Assembly (NCBI GenBank): GCA_002469765.1
Contig: DKNS01000034.1
Location: forward strand, 1 to 14,562
Origin: Flavobacteriales bacterium UBA7382
GTDB lineage: Bacteria; Bacteroidota; Bacteroidia; Flavobacteriales_D; Sanyastnellaceae
Reading direction: 5' to 3'
Length of the DNA stretch: 14,562 nucleotides
Position 1 is the first letter of the stretch, and every line of letters starts with the position of its first letter. Both the position numbers and the translations under genes were made by a program. Shown piece by piece: positions 7,986 through 14,562 of this stretch. Below the pieces are notes generated by a model, which ran no database searches, was not told the origin of the DNA, and saw nothing but the letters and a program-made list of their open reading frames with translations.

Positions 7986-10900
7986 TTTCTACAAGCAACC
8001 TTTTTCGGACGACCATATTCGTTGCCATCGCCCTCGCTGGAAATCTAAAAACCCACGCGCAGTTGTCGTTTTGGTCGATTGCTTCTTCGGAGGTCCGCGG
8101 CACCGCACCTGCGGTGGATGTATCGACCTTCGACGCCTACGACCTTGATGTTTCGCGTCTGGAGACATGGTTGTCCGAGGTGCCACTCGCGGACGCGTTC
8201 GATGCCCGGTTGTCCGGTGCGGTATTCGCGCTGCCCCTGCCGAACGGGAGGGTCGAGCGCTTTCGCGTGGTCAACAGCCCCATCATGGCGCCAGAGCTGG
8301 CGGCCCGATTTCCTAGCATCCAGGTTTTCGCGGGTCAGGGCCTCGACACTCCCGAGGCGACGGTTCGTTTTGATTTGACCCCGCAAGGTTTTCACGCCAT
8401 GGTGATGGGTGTGGGAGAAACGGTGTTCATCGACCCCTACACGCCAGGAGATCGGGAGCACGTCATCGTTTACACACGTGCTGACTTTTATGCAAGCACG
8501 TCGAAGCGTTCTCAAGGATGCATGGCGTTGGACCTTCCAGAGGTTGGCAAGAGTTTGAAGCCAATCGTGAGTTCTGCCGGTTTGCCGGAGAAAGAGGTTC
8601 AAACCATGGGGCTAAAGCTGGTCTCAGCCTCCAGCCGTGTGGACAACGGAACGCAATTGCGGACCTACAGGTTGGCGTTGGCATGCACGGGTGAATACGC
8701 GTCCTTCCACGGAGGGAATGTGGGCAGTGTGCTCGCCGCGATGAACACGTCCATGGTTCGGGTCAACGGCATCTTCGAGCGGGACGCTTGTTTGACCATG
8801 GAAATCGTGGCCAACAACGACGAATTGATTTTTCTGAATGGTTCGACGGACCCTTACAGCAATGGCAGCGGAGGGTCGATGCTGGGGCAGAACATCAGCA
8901 CATGCAACAGCGTGATTGGTTCCGCCAATTACGACATTGGACACGTCTTCTCCACAGGCGGCGGCGGCGTGGCCTACTTGCAGTCGCCTTGCGGTGGAAA
9001 CAAAGCTGGCGGAGTGACCGGTCAAGGATCGCCGATTGGAGATCCCTTCGACGTGGACTACGTGGCCCATGAGATGGGTCACCAATACGGGGGCAATCAC
9101 ACCCAAAATAACAGTTGCAATCGCGCCAGCTCCGCCGCTTTTGAACCTGGTTCGGCGTCGACCATCATGGGCTACGCAGGCATTTGCGCTCCCAATCTGC
9201 AGAGCAACTCCGACGATCATTTTCACAACCACAGCATCAACGAGATGATTGCTTTCACGGTGAATGGAAACGGCAATACGTGCGCGGCCATCACCAACAC
9301 AGGCAATGGGGTCCCCACCGTGGATGCAGGCTTAGACGGCCTTGTTGTTCCAGTGTCCACCCCTCTGGAGTTGACTGCCACAGGGGCGGATCCTGACGGC
9401 GATGCCGTCACCTACAATTGGGAGGAATACGACTTGGGACCATCCACTGCGTCGGGTGACAACAACCTGACCAATCCGTCAGGAAGCCAGCCGGTTTTCA
9501 GGTCCTTTTCGTCCACGACGTCGCCCAGCCGCACATTGCCAAGAACACAAGACCTCGTGAACAATTCCACCACAATTGGCGAGCATTTGCCAACGTACAG
9601 CCGTCAACTCAATTTCAAATGCTCCATCCGAGACAATCGGGCAGGCGGAGGTGGATTCAGCGACGATTTAAAAACCATGAGTGTCACCGACAACGCGGGT
9701 CCATTTGTGGTCCAAAGTCCCAACGGGGGAGGGACGTTGGTGGGAAACACCAGCCTCAACGTGACGTGGGATGTGGCGGGCACAGACGCCAACGGTGTGA
9801 ATTGCACATCTGTGGATATTTTTCTGAGCACCGATGGAGGGTACACCTTCCCGACGCTTTTGGTCTCTGGCACGCCCAACGACGGCAGCGCGACCGTGTT
9901 GCTTCCCAACGTGTCCACCGGCCAGGCACGGGTCAAGGTGAAGGGGAGCAACCACGTGTTTTTTGACATCAGCAACGGCAATTTTGGGATCAGCCCTGGG
10001 GCCGACATTGATTTTGACTTGGGGATTTCCAACGTGTCTGGCTTGAGCCCTGGGGCATGCGAGAGCGTCCTGAATCCTGAGGTCACGGTTGTCAACGTGG
10101 GGGTTCAAGCGGTGAGCAGTTTCAACCTTTCGTTGACCTTGGACGGGGGAGATCCCTTGCTCGTGAGTTGGACCGGCAGCCTTGCCAGCGGAGAAAGCGT
10201 GGACGTGGCATTTTGCGACGGAGAAGCTTGTCTTGCTTTGGCTGACGGGCTTCACGAAGCTGAAGTCCAGTTGGCCCTCACAAGCGCTGAAGATGAAAAT
10301 GATTTGAACGACAGTTTCACCAGCTCTTTCGAAACCAGCGGAGGTTCTGATGTGACTTGGACGATTTTGACCGACAATTATCCAGGGGAGACAACTTGGA
10401 CGGTTACGAACGCGTCCGGGGCGACAGTCTGGTCTGGAGGACCCTACGGAACTTCGGGAACGTCGTACTCGGAAACGACATGTTTGTCCACAGGCTGCTA
10501 CACCTTGACTGTGAATGACGAATACGGCGACGGCATTTGTTGCGGTTATGGTCAAGGCAGCTTTGAACTGTCTTCCGGCGGGGAGGTTCTTGCAGCTGGT
10601 GGCGAATTCGACTCGACCATCAGCCTCGATTTTTGTTTGGAAGCCCTCTCGATTGCAGGATGCACTGACCCAAATGCCGCCAACTACAACCCAGCAGCCA
10701 CGTTGGACGACGGTTCTTGCGAGGCCGCGGTGGCGGGCTGTACAACACCTGCAGCGTGCAACTACAACCCCAACGCCAATGTGGAAGACGGTTCATGTGA
10801 GTTCCCTGTTCAGTACTACACATGCGCTGGCGACTGCATCTCAGACGACGATGGCGATGGGGTTTGCAATCCCCTTGAAATTTCAGGTTGTCAGGACGCC

Positions 10901-11158
10901 GCCGCATGCAATTACGATGCGGCGGCCACCGATCCAGGCACATGCTTTTACCCGGACGAAGGGTTCAACTGCGACGGTTCGCCGCTGTGCCTTGAAGACT
11001 TGAACGTCAACGGGGCCATCGACGTGGGCGATGTGTTGATGGTGCTTTCAGAGTTCGGGTGTCAATCCGAGTGCACCGCAGACGTGACCGGGGACGGCTT
11101 TGTGTTCGTGGACGACATCTTGGTTGTGCTTGCGGTCTTCGGGGTGGTTTGTCAATAA
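7982..11158 (+). CDS. Secreted reprolysin-like (M12B-type) zinc metalloprotease with Cys-rich repeats and dockerin-like end
   Basis: This is a 1058-residue secreted protein. A signal peptide (residues 1-26, cut probable after THA) precedes a propeptide-like region (about 27-220). The catalytic domain starts near TYRLALACTGEYA (228-240) and carries HEMGHQYGGNH (363-373), the full metzincin zinc site HExxHxxGxxH with Glu364 as general base, and a Met-turn at SxIMGYAG (Met396). Next come a PKD/cadherin-like segment (about 444-570, ATGADPDGDAVTYNW), a beta-sandwich (574-672), a CARDB-like module (about 676-785), a WTILTDNYPGETTW...CYTLTVNDEYGDGICCGYG domain (about 792-885), three Cys-rich repeats (893-988) and two EF-hand-type loops (1005-1054). 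No usual type IX secretion sorting domain is present at the C-terminus. Role: extracellular or surface protein degradation, a common trait of particle-associated Bacteroidota. ATG 7982 overlaps the previous stop. Confidence 0.93.
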   Translation: MISTSNLFRTTIFVAIALAGNLKTHAQLSFWSIASSEVRGTAPAVDVSTFDAYDLDVSRLETWLSEVPLADAFDARLSGAVFALPLPNGRVERFRVVNSPIMAPELAARFPSIQVFAGQGLDTPEATVRFDLTPQGFHAMVMGVGETVFIDPYTPGDREHVIVYTRADFYASTSKRSQGCMALDLPEVGKSLKPIVSSAGLPEKEVQTMGLKLVSASSRVDNGTQLRTYRLALACTGEYASFHGGNVGSVLAAMNTSMVRVNGIFERDACLTMEIVANNDELIFLNGSTDPYSNGSGGSMLGQNISTCNSVIGSANYDIGHVFSTGGGGVAYLQSPCGGNKAGGVTGQGSPIGDPFDVDYVAHEMGHQYGGNHTQNNSCNRASSAAFEPGSASTIMGYAGICAPNLQSNSDDHFHNHSINEMIAFTVNGNGNTCAAITNTGNGVPTVDAGLDGLVVPVSTPLELTATGADPDGDAVTYNWEEYDLGPSTASGDNNLTNPSGSQPVFRSFSSTTSPSRTLPRTQDLVNNSTTIGEHLPTYSRQLNFKCSIRDNRAGGGGFSDDLKTMSVTDNAGPFVVQSPNGGGTLVGNTSLNVTWDVAGTDANGVNCTSVDIFLSTDGGYTFPTLLVSGTPNDGSATVLLPNVSTGQARVKVKGSNHVFFDISNGNFGISPGADIDFDLGISNVSGLSPGACESVLNPEVTVVNVGVQAVSSFNLSLTLDGGDPLLVSWTGSLASGESVDVAFCDGEACLALADGLHEAEVQLALTSAEDENDLNDSFTSSFETSGGSDVTWTILTDNYPGETTWTVTNASGATVWSGGPYGTSGTSYSETTCLSTGCYTLTVNDEYGDGICCGYGQGSFELSSGGEVLAAGGEFDSTISLDFCLEALSIAGCTDPNAANYNPAATLDDGSCEAAVAGCTTPAACNYNPNANVEDGSCEFPVQYYTCAGDCISDDDGDGVCNPLEISGCQDAAACNYDAAATDPGTCFYPDEGFNCDGSPLCLEDLNVNGAIDVGDVLMVLSEFGCQSECTADVTGDGFVFVDDILVVLAVFGVVCQ
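10658..10945 (+). repeat. Three Cys-rich protein repeats (GCxxxxAxNYxxxAxxxxGxC)
   Basis: Inside the protease, residues 893-913, 919-939 and 969-988 share Gly-Cys, an Asn-Tyr core and a terminal Gly-Ser/Thr-Cys. The first two are separated by 5 residues, while the third follows a 29-residue insert (940-968) that has an extra acidic DDDGDG stretch. Repeats of this type are frequent near the C-terminus of large extracellular Bacteroidota proteins; the paired cysteines suggest disulfides. Their function is not established. Confidence 0.85.
10994..11143 (+). other. C-terminal pair of EF-hand/dockerin-like calcium loops
   Basis: Residues 1005-1054 of the protease contain two 12-residue loops with acidic or polar residues at EF-hand positions 1, 3, 5 and 12: Asp1006/Asn1008/Asn1010/Asp1017 and Asp1034/Thr1036/Asp1038/Asp1045. 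Each is followed by the same helix pattern (VLMVLSEFG and ILVVLAVFG). Two cysteines (1027, 1031) sit between them. The duplicated loop-helix arrangement resembles type I dockerin, but no cohesin partner is present in the window. Confidence 0.65.
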
Positions 11159-11176
11159 GCTTCACCGTCCAACGTA

Positions 11177-11206
11177 TTGAGCTGGGCCTTTTCCGGCCTA
11201 GATTTC
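11177..11206 (+). promoter_or_regulatory. Candidate Bacteroidota promoter (TTG-N19-TAGATTTC) for the nucleoside operon
   Basis: TTG at 11177-11179 and TAGATTTC at 11199-11206 are 19 nt apart, the spacing reported for Bacteroidota -33/-7 promoters; the -7 box matches TAnnTTTG except for the last base. It ends only 4 nt before the ATG at 11211, so initiation would be at or within the start codon region. The 52-nt gap after the protease stop shows no convincing terminator, only a weak GGCC/GGCC stem. Confidence 0.5.
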
Positions 11207-11210
11207 TGAC

Positions 11211-12437
11211 ATGTTGATGAGTGCAGTTGGCATGGCGGTCCTTTTGGGCTTGGCCTATGCGTTTTCACGAAACCGTGGCGCCATTGCTTGGCGCACCGTC
11301 GTTGGGGCATTTGCCTTGCAATTTGGCTTGGGTGCTTTCGTGCTCCGGGTGCCATGGGGCAAAACCTTGTTGTCCAGCCTTACCGAGGGTGTCAACGGTC
11401 TGTTGAGCTACGCCAACGAAGGCATTTCCTTTTTGTTCGGAGAAATTGTGGGCGACAGCATTGGATTCACCTTTGCCTTCAAAGTGTTGCCCATCATCGT
11501 CTTTTTCGCGTCACTCATCGCCGTGTTGTACCATGTGGGCATCATGAAGTGGGTGATTCGCATCGTCGGAGGGGCCTTGCAGCGCGTGCTTGGCACGTCT
11601 AAGGCCGAGTCGATGAGTGCCACAGCCAATATTTTCGTTGGGCAGACGGAGGCTCCGCTGGTGGTCAAGCCGTACATCGCAACCATGACCCAGTCGGAAT
11701 TGTTTGCAGTCATGGTGGGTGGCCTTGCGTCCGTGGCTGGATCAGCTTTGGGTGGGTACGCGATGATTGGAGTGCCCGTCGATTATCTGATTGCGGCGTG
11801 TTTCATGTCAGCCCCAGGAGGGTTGTTGTTTGCAAAAATGCTCATGCCCGAGACCGAGGAGCCAAGGACTGAATTGCCCAGCCGGGCCGACGACGAAGCA
11901 CCCGTGAACGTCATCGACGCCGCAGCCGGTGGAGCCTCTTCGGGACTCCAGTTGGCTTTGAATGTGGGGGCCATGTTGTTGGCTTTTGTGGCGCTCATCG
12001 CCCTTCTCAATGGCATGTTGGGTGGCATAGGGTCATGGGTTGGTCGACCTGATCTCACCTTGGAACTGATGCTGGGGTGGGCGTTCAGCCCCTTGGCCTT
12101 CCTGTTGGGGGTGCCTTGGTCGGAAGCGGTCACCGCTGGATCGTTCATCGGCCAGAAACTGGTCGTCAACGAATTCGTGGCCTACTTGAATTTGGCGCCT
12201 TACCTCGTGGAGGGTGCGGCAGGAGCGTTGTCTCCCAAAACTGCGGCCATCGTGTCGTTCGCTCTTTGTGGTTTCGCCAACCTGAGCTCCATCGCCATAT
12301 TGTTGGGTGGGCTCGGTGGGATGGCGCCTTCTCGAAGGAAAGACATCGCCAAGTTTGGCTTGTTGGCTGTGATGGCCGGCACCATGTCCAACTTGATGTC
12401 AGGCACCATTGCCGGCTTGTTTGTGGCGCTTGGATGA
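11211..12437 (+). CDS. Concentrative nucleoside transporter (CNT/NupC family)
   Basis: This 408-residue inner-membrane symporter takes up nucleosides using a sodium or proton gradient. Conserved CNT blocks are in place: FLFGE (74-78), ESMSATANIFVGQTEAPL (133-150), FMSAPGGLLFAKMLMPE (198-214), NEFVAYLNL (320-328) and FALCGFANLSSIA (350-362). Aligned to the structurally known Vibrio cholerae transporter, the nucleobase-contacting Gln-Thr-Glu correspond to 145-147, the ribose-contacting residues to Glu321, Asn357 and Ser360, and the sodium-site Asn/Val to Asn140 and Val143, which favours sodium coupling (inferred by motif alignment from memory). A hydrophilic loop rich in Glu/Asp (213-237) separates two membrane halves. 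ATG 11211 or the ATG two codons later could be used. It overlaps the thymidine phosphorylase start by 4 nt, which points to pyrimidine deoxynucleosides as a main substrate. Confidence 0.94.
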   Translation: MLMSAVGMAVLLGLAYAFSRNRGAIAWRTVVGAFALQFGLGAFVLRVPWGKTLLSSLTEGVNGLLSYANEGISFLFGEIVGDSIGFTFAFKVLPIIVFFASLIAVLYHVGIMKWVIRIVGGALQRVLGTSKAESMSATANIFVGQTEAPLVVKPYIATMTQSELFAVMVGGLASVAGSALGGYAMIGVPVDYLIAACFMSAPGGLLFAKMLMPETEEPRTELPSRADDEAPVNVIDAAAGGASSGLQLALNVGAMLLAFVALIALLNGMLGGIGSWVGRPDLTLELMLGWAFSPLAFLLGVPWSEAVTAGSFIGQKLVVNEFVAYLNLAPYLVEGAAGALSPKTAAIVSFALCGFANLSSIAILLGGLGGMAPSRRKDIAKFGLLAVMAGTMSNLMSGTIAGLFVALG

Positions 12438-13777
12438 GTGAGCTCAACAAGGGGGATGCGGGATTGCCGCAAGAGTGGATCCAAAGGAAACGAGATGGCC
12501 ATGAACTCTCGCCTTCAGAGCTTCATGCCTTTGTGCAAGGTGTGACTTCTGGCACCGTCAGTGAAGCCCAAATTGCGGCTTTCGCCATGGCGGTGTATTT
12601 CCAAGACTTGTCGGTCCATGAGCGGGTGGAACTCACCCTTGCCGTCCGTGATTCGGGAAGGGTGTTGACGTGGGATGCGCAAGCCCTTGGAGGACCAATC
12701 TTGGACAAGCACAGCACAGGAGGCGTGGGGGACACCGTGTCCCTGATGCTCGCTCCCATGCTGGCGGCGTGTGGCGCGTTTGTGCCCATGATCGCGGGTC
12801 GAGGTTTGGCCCACACAGGCGGAACCATCGACAAGCTCGAGGCGATTCCCGGTTACAACACGGGCGTCGACGTGACGCATTTCCAAAAGGTCGTTCGCGA
12901 CTGTGGGTTTGCGATTGTCCGTCAAACAGACGATTTGGCTCCTGCCGACCGGCGGATGTACGCCACACGAGATGTCACTGCGACGGTGGAGCATTTGGGA
13001 TTGATTACGGCATCCATCGTGTCTAAGAAATTGGCTGCGGGGTTGGAGCACCTTGTGCTTGATGTCAAGTGTGGAAACGGCGCGGTCATGCAAGATCGCG
13101 TGTCTGCCAGGGCATTGGCCGAAAGCATGGTGGCGGTGGGCAATGGGGCCGGAATGAACACGTCTGCACTCTTGACGGACATGTCCGTGCCGCTGGCTTG
13201 GTCGGCCGGCAACGCGGTCGAGGTCCAGGAAGCGGTGGCCTACCTCCGCAACGACGGTCCACGGCATCCCCGCCTGGACGAGGTTGTCATGTCTTTAGGC
13301 ACCAAGCTCTTGGTGCAGGCCGGCATCCAAGGCACGACGTCCGACGCCCGGCACCAATTGAGGCAGGTCTTGGACAACGGCCGAGCCCTGGAATTGTTCG
13401 CGCAAAGTGTGTCCCGCATGGGTGGAGATCCTGCGGTTGCAGAAAAGCCTGTCCAGGTGCTCCCTCAGGCTTCGTTTGTTCGTCCCGTACATGCTCCGTT
13501 CGAAGGCACCCTGACTGCGTACGACGTACGTCAGGTGGGGATGGCAGTGGTGGAGTTGGGTGGAGGTAGAACGTGCCCTGACGCATCCATTGATCCGTCT
13601 GTGGGCTTGACTCAACTGCCATTGGTGGGTCAGACGTTCTCCCGAGGCGACGCGCTGCTGAAGATTCACGCCCCTAGCGAACGTGCATGGCAAGTCGCAC
13701 AAAAGCGCTTGGTTGACGCGATGACCTTCGACGGTGAAGTGAAGTCGCCCAACGTCGTGGTGGAGCATGTGGGTTGA
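12434..13777 (+). CDS. deoA: Thymidine phosphorylase
   Basis: This 447-residue cytosolic enzyme splits thymidine (and deoxyuridine) with phosphate into thymine and 2-deoxyribose 1-phosphate. It follows the Escherichia coli DeoA sequence closely through DKHSTGGVGD (91-100), MIAGRGLAHTGGTIDKLEAIPG (119-140), QTDDLAPADRRMYATRD (164-180), ITASIVSKK (191-199), LLTDM (246-250) and SAGNAVEV (257-264). Catalytic and binding residues correspond to Lys92, His93, Ser94, Arg179, Ser194 and Lys198. The C-terminal alpha/beta domain has GMAVVELGGGR (369-379) and IDPSVGLT (386-393). Length is near the E. coli enzyme. ATG 12434 overlaps the transporter stop (ATGA); a longer in-frame reading starting inside the transporter gene is not plausible. 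The pair forms a nucleoside uptake and phosphorolysis unit; deoxyribose-phosphate enzymes (deoB, deoC) are not in view. Confidence 0.96.
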   Translation: MSELNKGDAGLPQEWIQRKRDGHELSPSELHAFVQGVTSGTVSEAQIAAFAMAVYFQDLSVHERVELTLAVRDSGRVLTWDAQALGGPILDKHSTGGVGDTVSLMLAPMLAACGAFVPMIAGRGLAHTGGTIDKLEAIPGYNTGVDVTHFQKVVRDCGFAIVRQTDDLAPADRRMYATRDVTATVEHLGLITASIVSKKLAAGLEHLVLDVKCGNGAVMQDRVSARALAESMVAVGNGAGMNTSALLTDMSVPLAWSAGNAVEVQEAVAYLRNDGPRHPRLDEVVMSLGTKLLVQAGIQGTTSDARHQLRQVLDNGRALELFAQSVSRMGGDPAVAEKPVQVLPQASFVRPVHAPFEGTLTAYDVRQVGMAVVELGGGRTCPDASIDPSVGLTQLPLVGQTFSRGDALLKIHAPSERAWQVAQKRLVDAMTFDGEVKSPNVVVEHVG

Positions 13778-13800
13778 ACCATGAGGAGTGGCGATCTTTG
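13774..13800 (+). promoter_or_regulatory. Possible promoter (TTG-N16-GATCTTTG) for the nitroreductase gene
   Basis: GATCTTTG (13793-13800) matches TAnnTTTG except for the first base and lies 5 nt before the ATG at 13806. A TTG at 13774-13776, overlapping the end of deoA, is 16 nt upstream, slightly short of usual spacing. The gene could instead be read through from the nucleoside operon, since the gap is only 28 nt and contains no terminator. Confidence 0.3.
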
Positions 13801-13805
13801 TCGCC

Positions 13806-14562
13806 ATGGTCAAAGTGAAAATGTTCGATTCGGTGTCCCGAGAGGCGATGCCTGCAATGGAAATGCCACCATTGAATGCCCACGCGTTTCATGATGTTGT
13901 GGACAGCCGACGTAGTGTGAGGATTTATGCTGCTGACCGAGTGCCTGAGGAGGTGGTAAACCGGTGTGTGGATGCGGCGCATAAAGCCCCCAACAGCTCG
14001 AATTTGCAGTGTTGGGAATTGCATCGTGTCTCCAATGCAGGCAAGAAGAAGGCCTTGGTCGAGGCTTGCTTGGGTCAGCCGGCGGCGTCCACCGCACCTG
14101 AGTTGTTTGTTTTTGTGGCACGCCCAGACATGTGGAGGCGCAACAACCGTTGGATGATTGAGGAATTTGATCGCCGAGGAGACACCCCTGAGCGGGCGTA
14201 TCAGTACTTCAGGAAAATCACAAAGATCGCCTACACCCAGGGTCTGTTCGCATGGGTGAAGCGCGTGTGGTTCCTGCTCAGGGCGTTGTCCAAACCCACA
14301 CCAAGAGAGCCGGTCGGTCGGGCAGACATGCGGGTGTGGGCGCACAAAAGCACGGCTCTTTCAGCGGCTCACTTCATGCTGGCCATGCGAGCGGAAGGGT
14401 ACGACACGTGTCCCATGGAGGGCATGGACAGCGTTCGGGTGAAGCGGATCCTAGGATTGCCAAGAGGCAGCGAGGTGTGCATGGTGGTGTCCGCGGGAAG
14501 GCGCACTGAAAAAGGGGTCTACGGACCACGATTCCGATTCGATCGAAACACATTCTACCACA
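13806..14562 (+). CDS. Nitroreductase-family flavoprotein, 3' end missing
   Basis: The visible 252 residues fit the FMN-dependent nitroreductase family (NAD(P)H-dependent reduction of nitro, quinone or other electron-poor substrates, or specialised dehalogenation and ring reactions). Seen are VVDSRRSVRIY (31-41, FMN phosphate site around Arg35-Arg36-Ser37), APNSSNLQCWELHRV (61-75, Asn66/Gln68), and CPMEGMD (202-208) followed by RVKRILGLPRGSEVCMVVSAGRR (211-233), the usual C-terminal FMN block. RFRFDRNTFYH at the edge looks like the final residues, so very little is missing. Residues about 108-170 form a longer central insert with a Trp/Phe/Leu-rich helix (FAWVKRVWFLLRALS). Start ATG 13806 is chosen because an earlier GTG at 13788 overlaps a promoter-like box; ATG 13821 is an alternative. 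The physiological substrate cannot be told from sequence. Confidence 0.88.
   Translation, partial: MVKVKMFDSVSREAMPAMEMPPLNAHAFHDVVDSRRSVRIYAADRVPEEVVNRCVDAAHKAPNSSNLQCWELHRVSNAGKKKALVEACLGQPAASTAPELFVFVARPDMWRRNNRWMIEEFDRRGDTPERAYQYFRKITKIAYTQGLFAWVKRVWFLLRALSKPTPREPVGRADMRVWAHKSTALSAAHFMLAMRAEGYDTCPMEGMDSVRVKRILGLPRGSEVCMVVSAGRRTEKGVYGPRFRFDRNTFYH

Noticed and set aside
8624..10555. Minus-strand open frames of 202 and 295 codons opposite the metalloprotease
   Set aside because: They are shadow frames with atypical composition; the plus-strand frame has a signal peptide, catalytic motif and repeats.
12077..12433. Longer upstream reading joined to thymidine phosphorylase
   Set aside because: This stretch is an out-of-frame reading of the nucleoside transporter; DeoA homology begins right after ATG 12434.

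Overview
The window (about 14.6 kb, GC-rich, densely coded on both strands) looks like a chromosomal segment of a high-GC marine or aquatic Bacteroidota, most likely a Flavobacteriales-type organism. The clues are a large secreted metalloprotease with the cysteine-rich GCxDPxAxNYxPxAxxDDGSC repeats frequent in that group, a tandem MacB-type permease operon, an RhlE-type DEAD-box helicase with an Asn/Arg/Gly-rich tail, starts that mostly lack a Shine-Dalgarno sequence, and intergenic boxes resembling the Bacteroidota -7 element (TAnnTTTG). The assignment is inferred from protein style and promoter signals; there is no rRNA or marker phylogeny here.

Layout from left to right. (1) 1-1416, minus strand: a PLP-dependent group II decarboxylase that runs off the left edge. 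(2) 1599-5890, plus strand: a compact four-gene exporter operon, ABC ATPase, two paralogous MacB/FtsX-type permeases and an HlyD/RND-type periplasmic adaptor, with gene overlaps of 8 and 4 nt and a gap of 17 nt. It should form a tripartite efflux or export pump; no TolC-type outer-membrane partner is in the window. (3) 6065-7444, minus strand: the DEAD-box RNA helicase, convergent with the exporter operon. (4) 7653-11158, plus strand: a small basic protein of unknown function overlapping by 4 nt (ATGA) with a 1058-residue secreted reprolysin-like metalloprotease that ends in Cys-rich repeats and a pair of EF-hand/dockerin-like loops. (5) 11211-13777, plus strand: a concentrative nucleoside transporter and thymidine phosphorylase, overlapping by 4 nt, together a pyrimidine (deoxy)nucleoside uptake and breakdown unit. 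(6) 13806 to the right edge: a nitroreductase-family flavoprotein, nearly complete.

The most interesting signals are: an octamer, TA(C/T)CTTC(G/A), whose four sightings all lie in the two divergent intergenic regions, each in position to drive one of the four flanking genes; a predicted long helicase 5' leader that would begin with a perfect stem-loop; and the odd C-terminal architecture and genetic coupling of the metalloprotease. I see no tRNA, rRNA, CRISPR array, insertion sequence or phage gene. Everything else is recognisable housekeeping or transport function.
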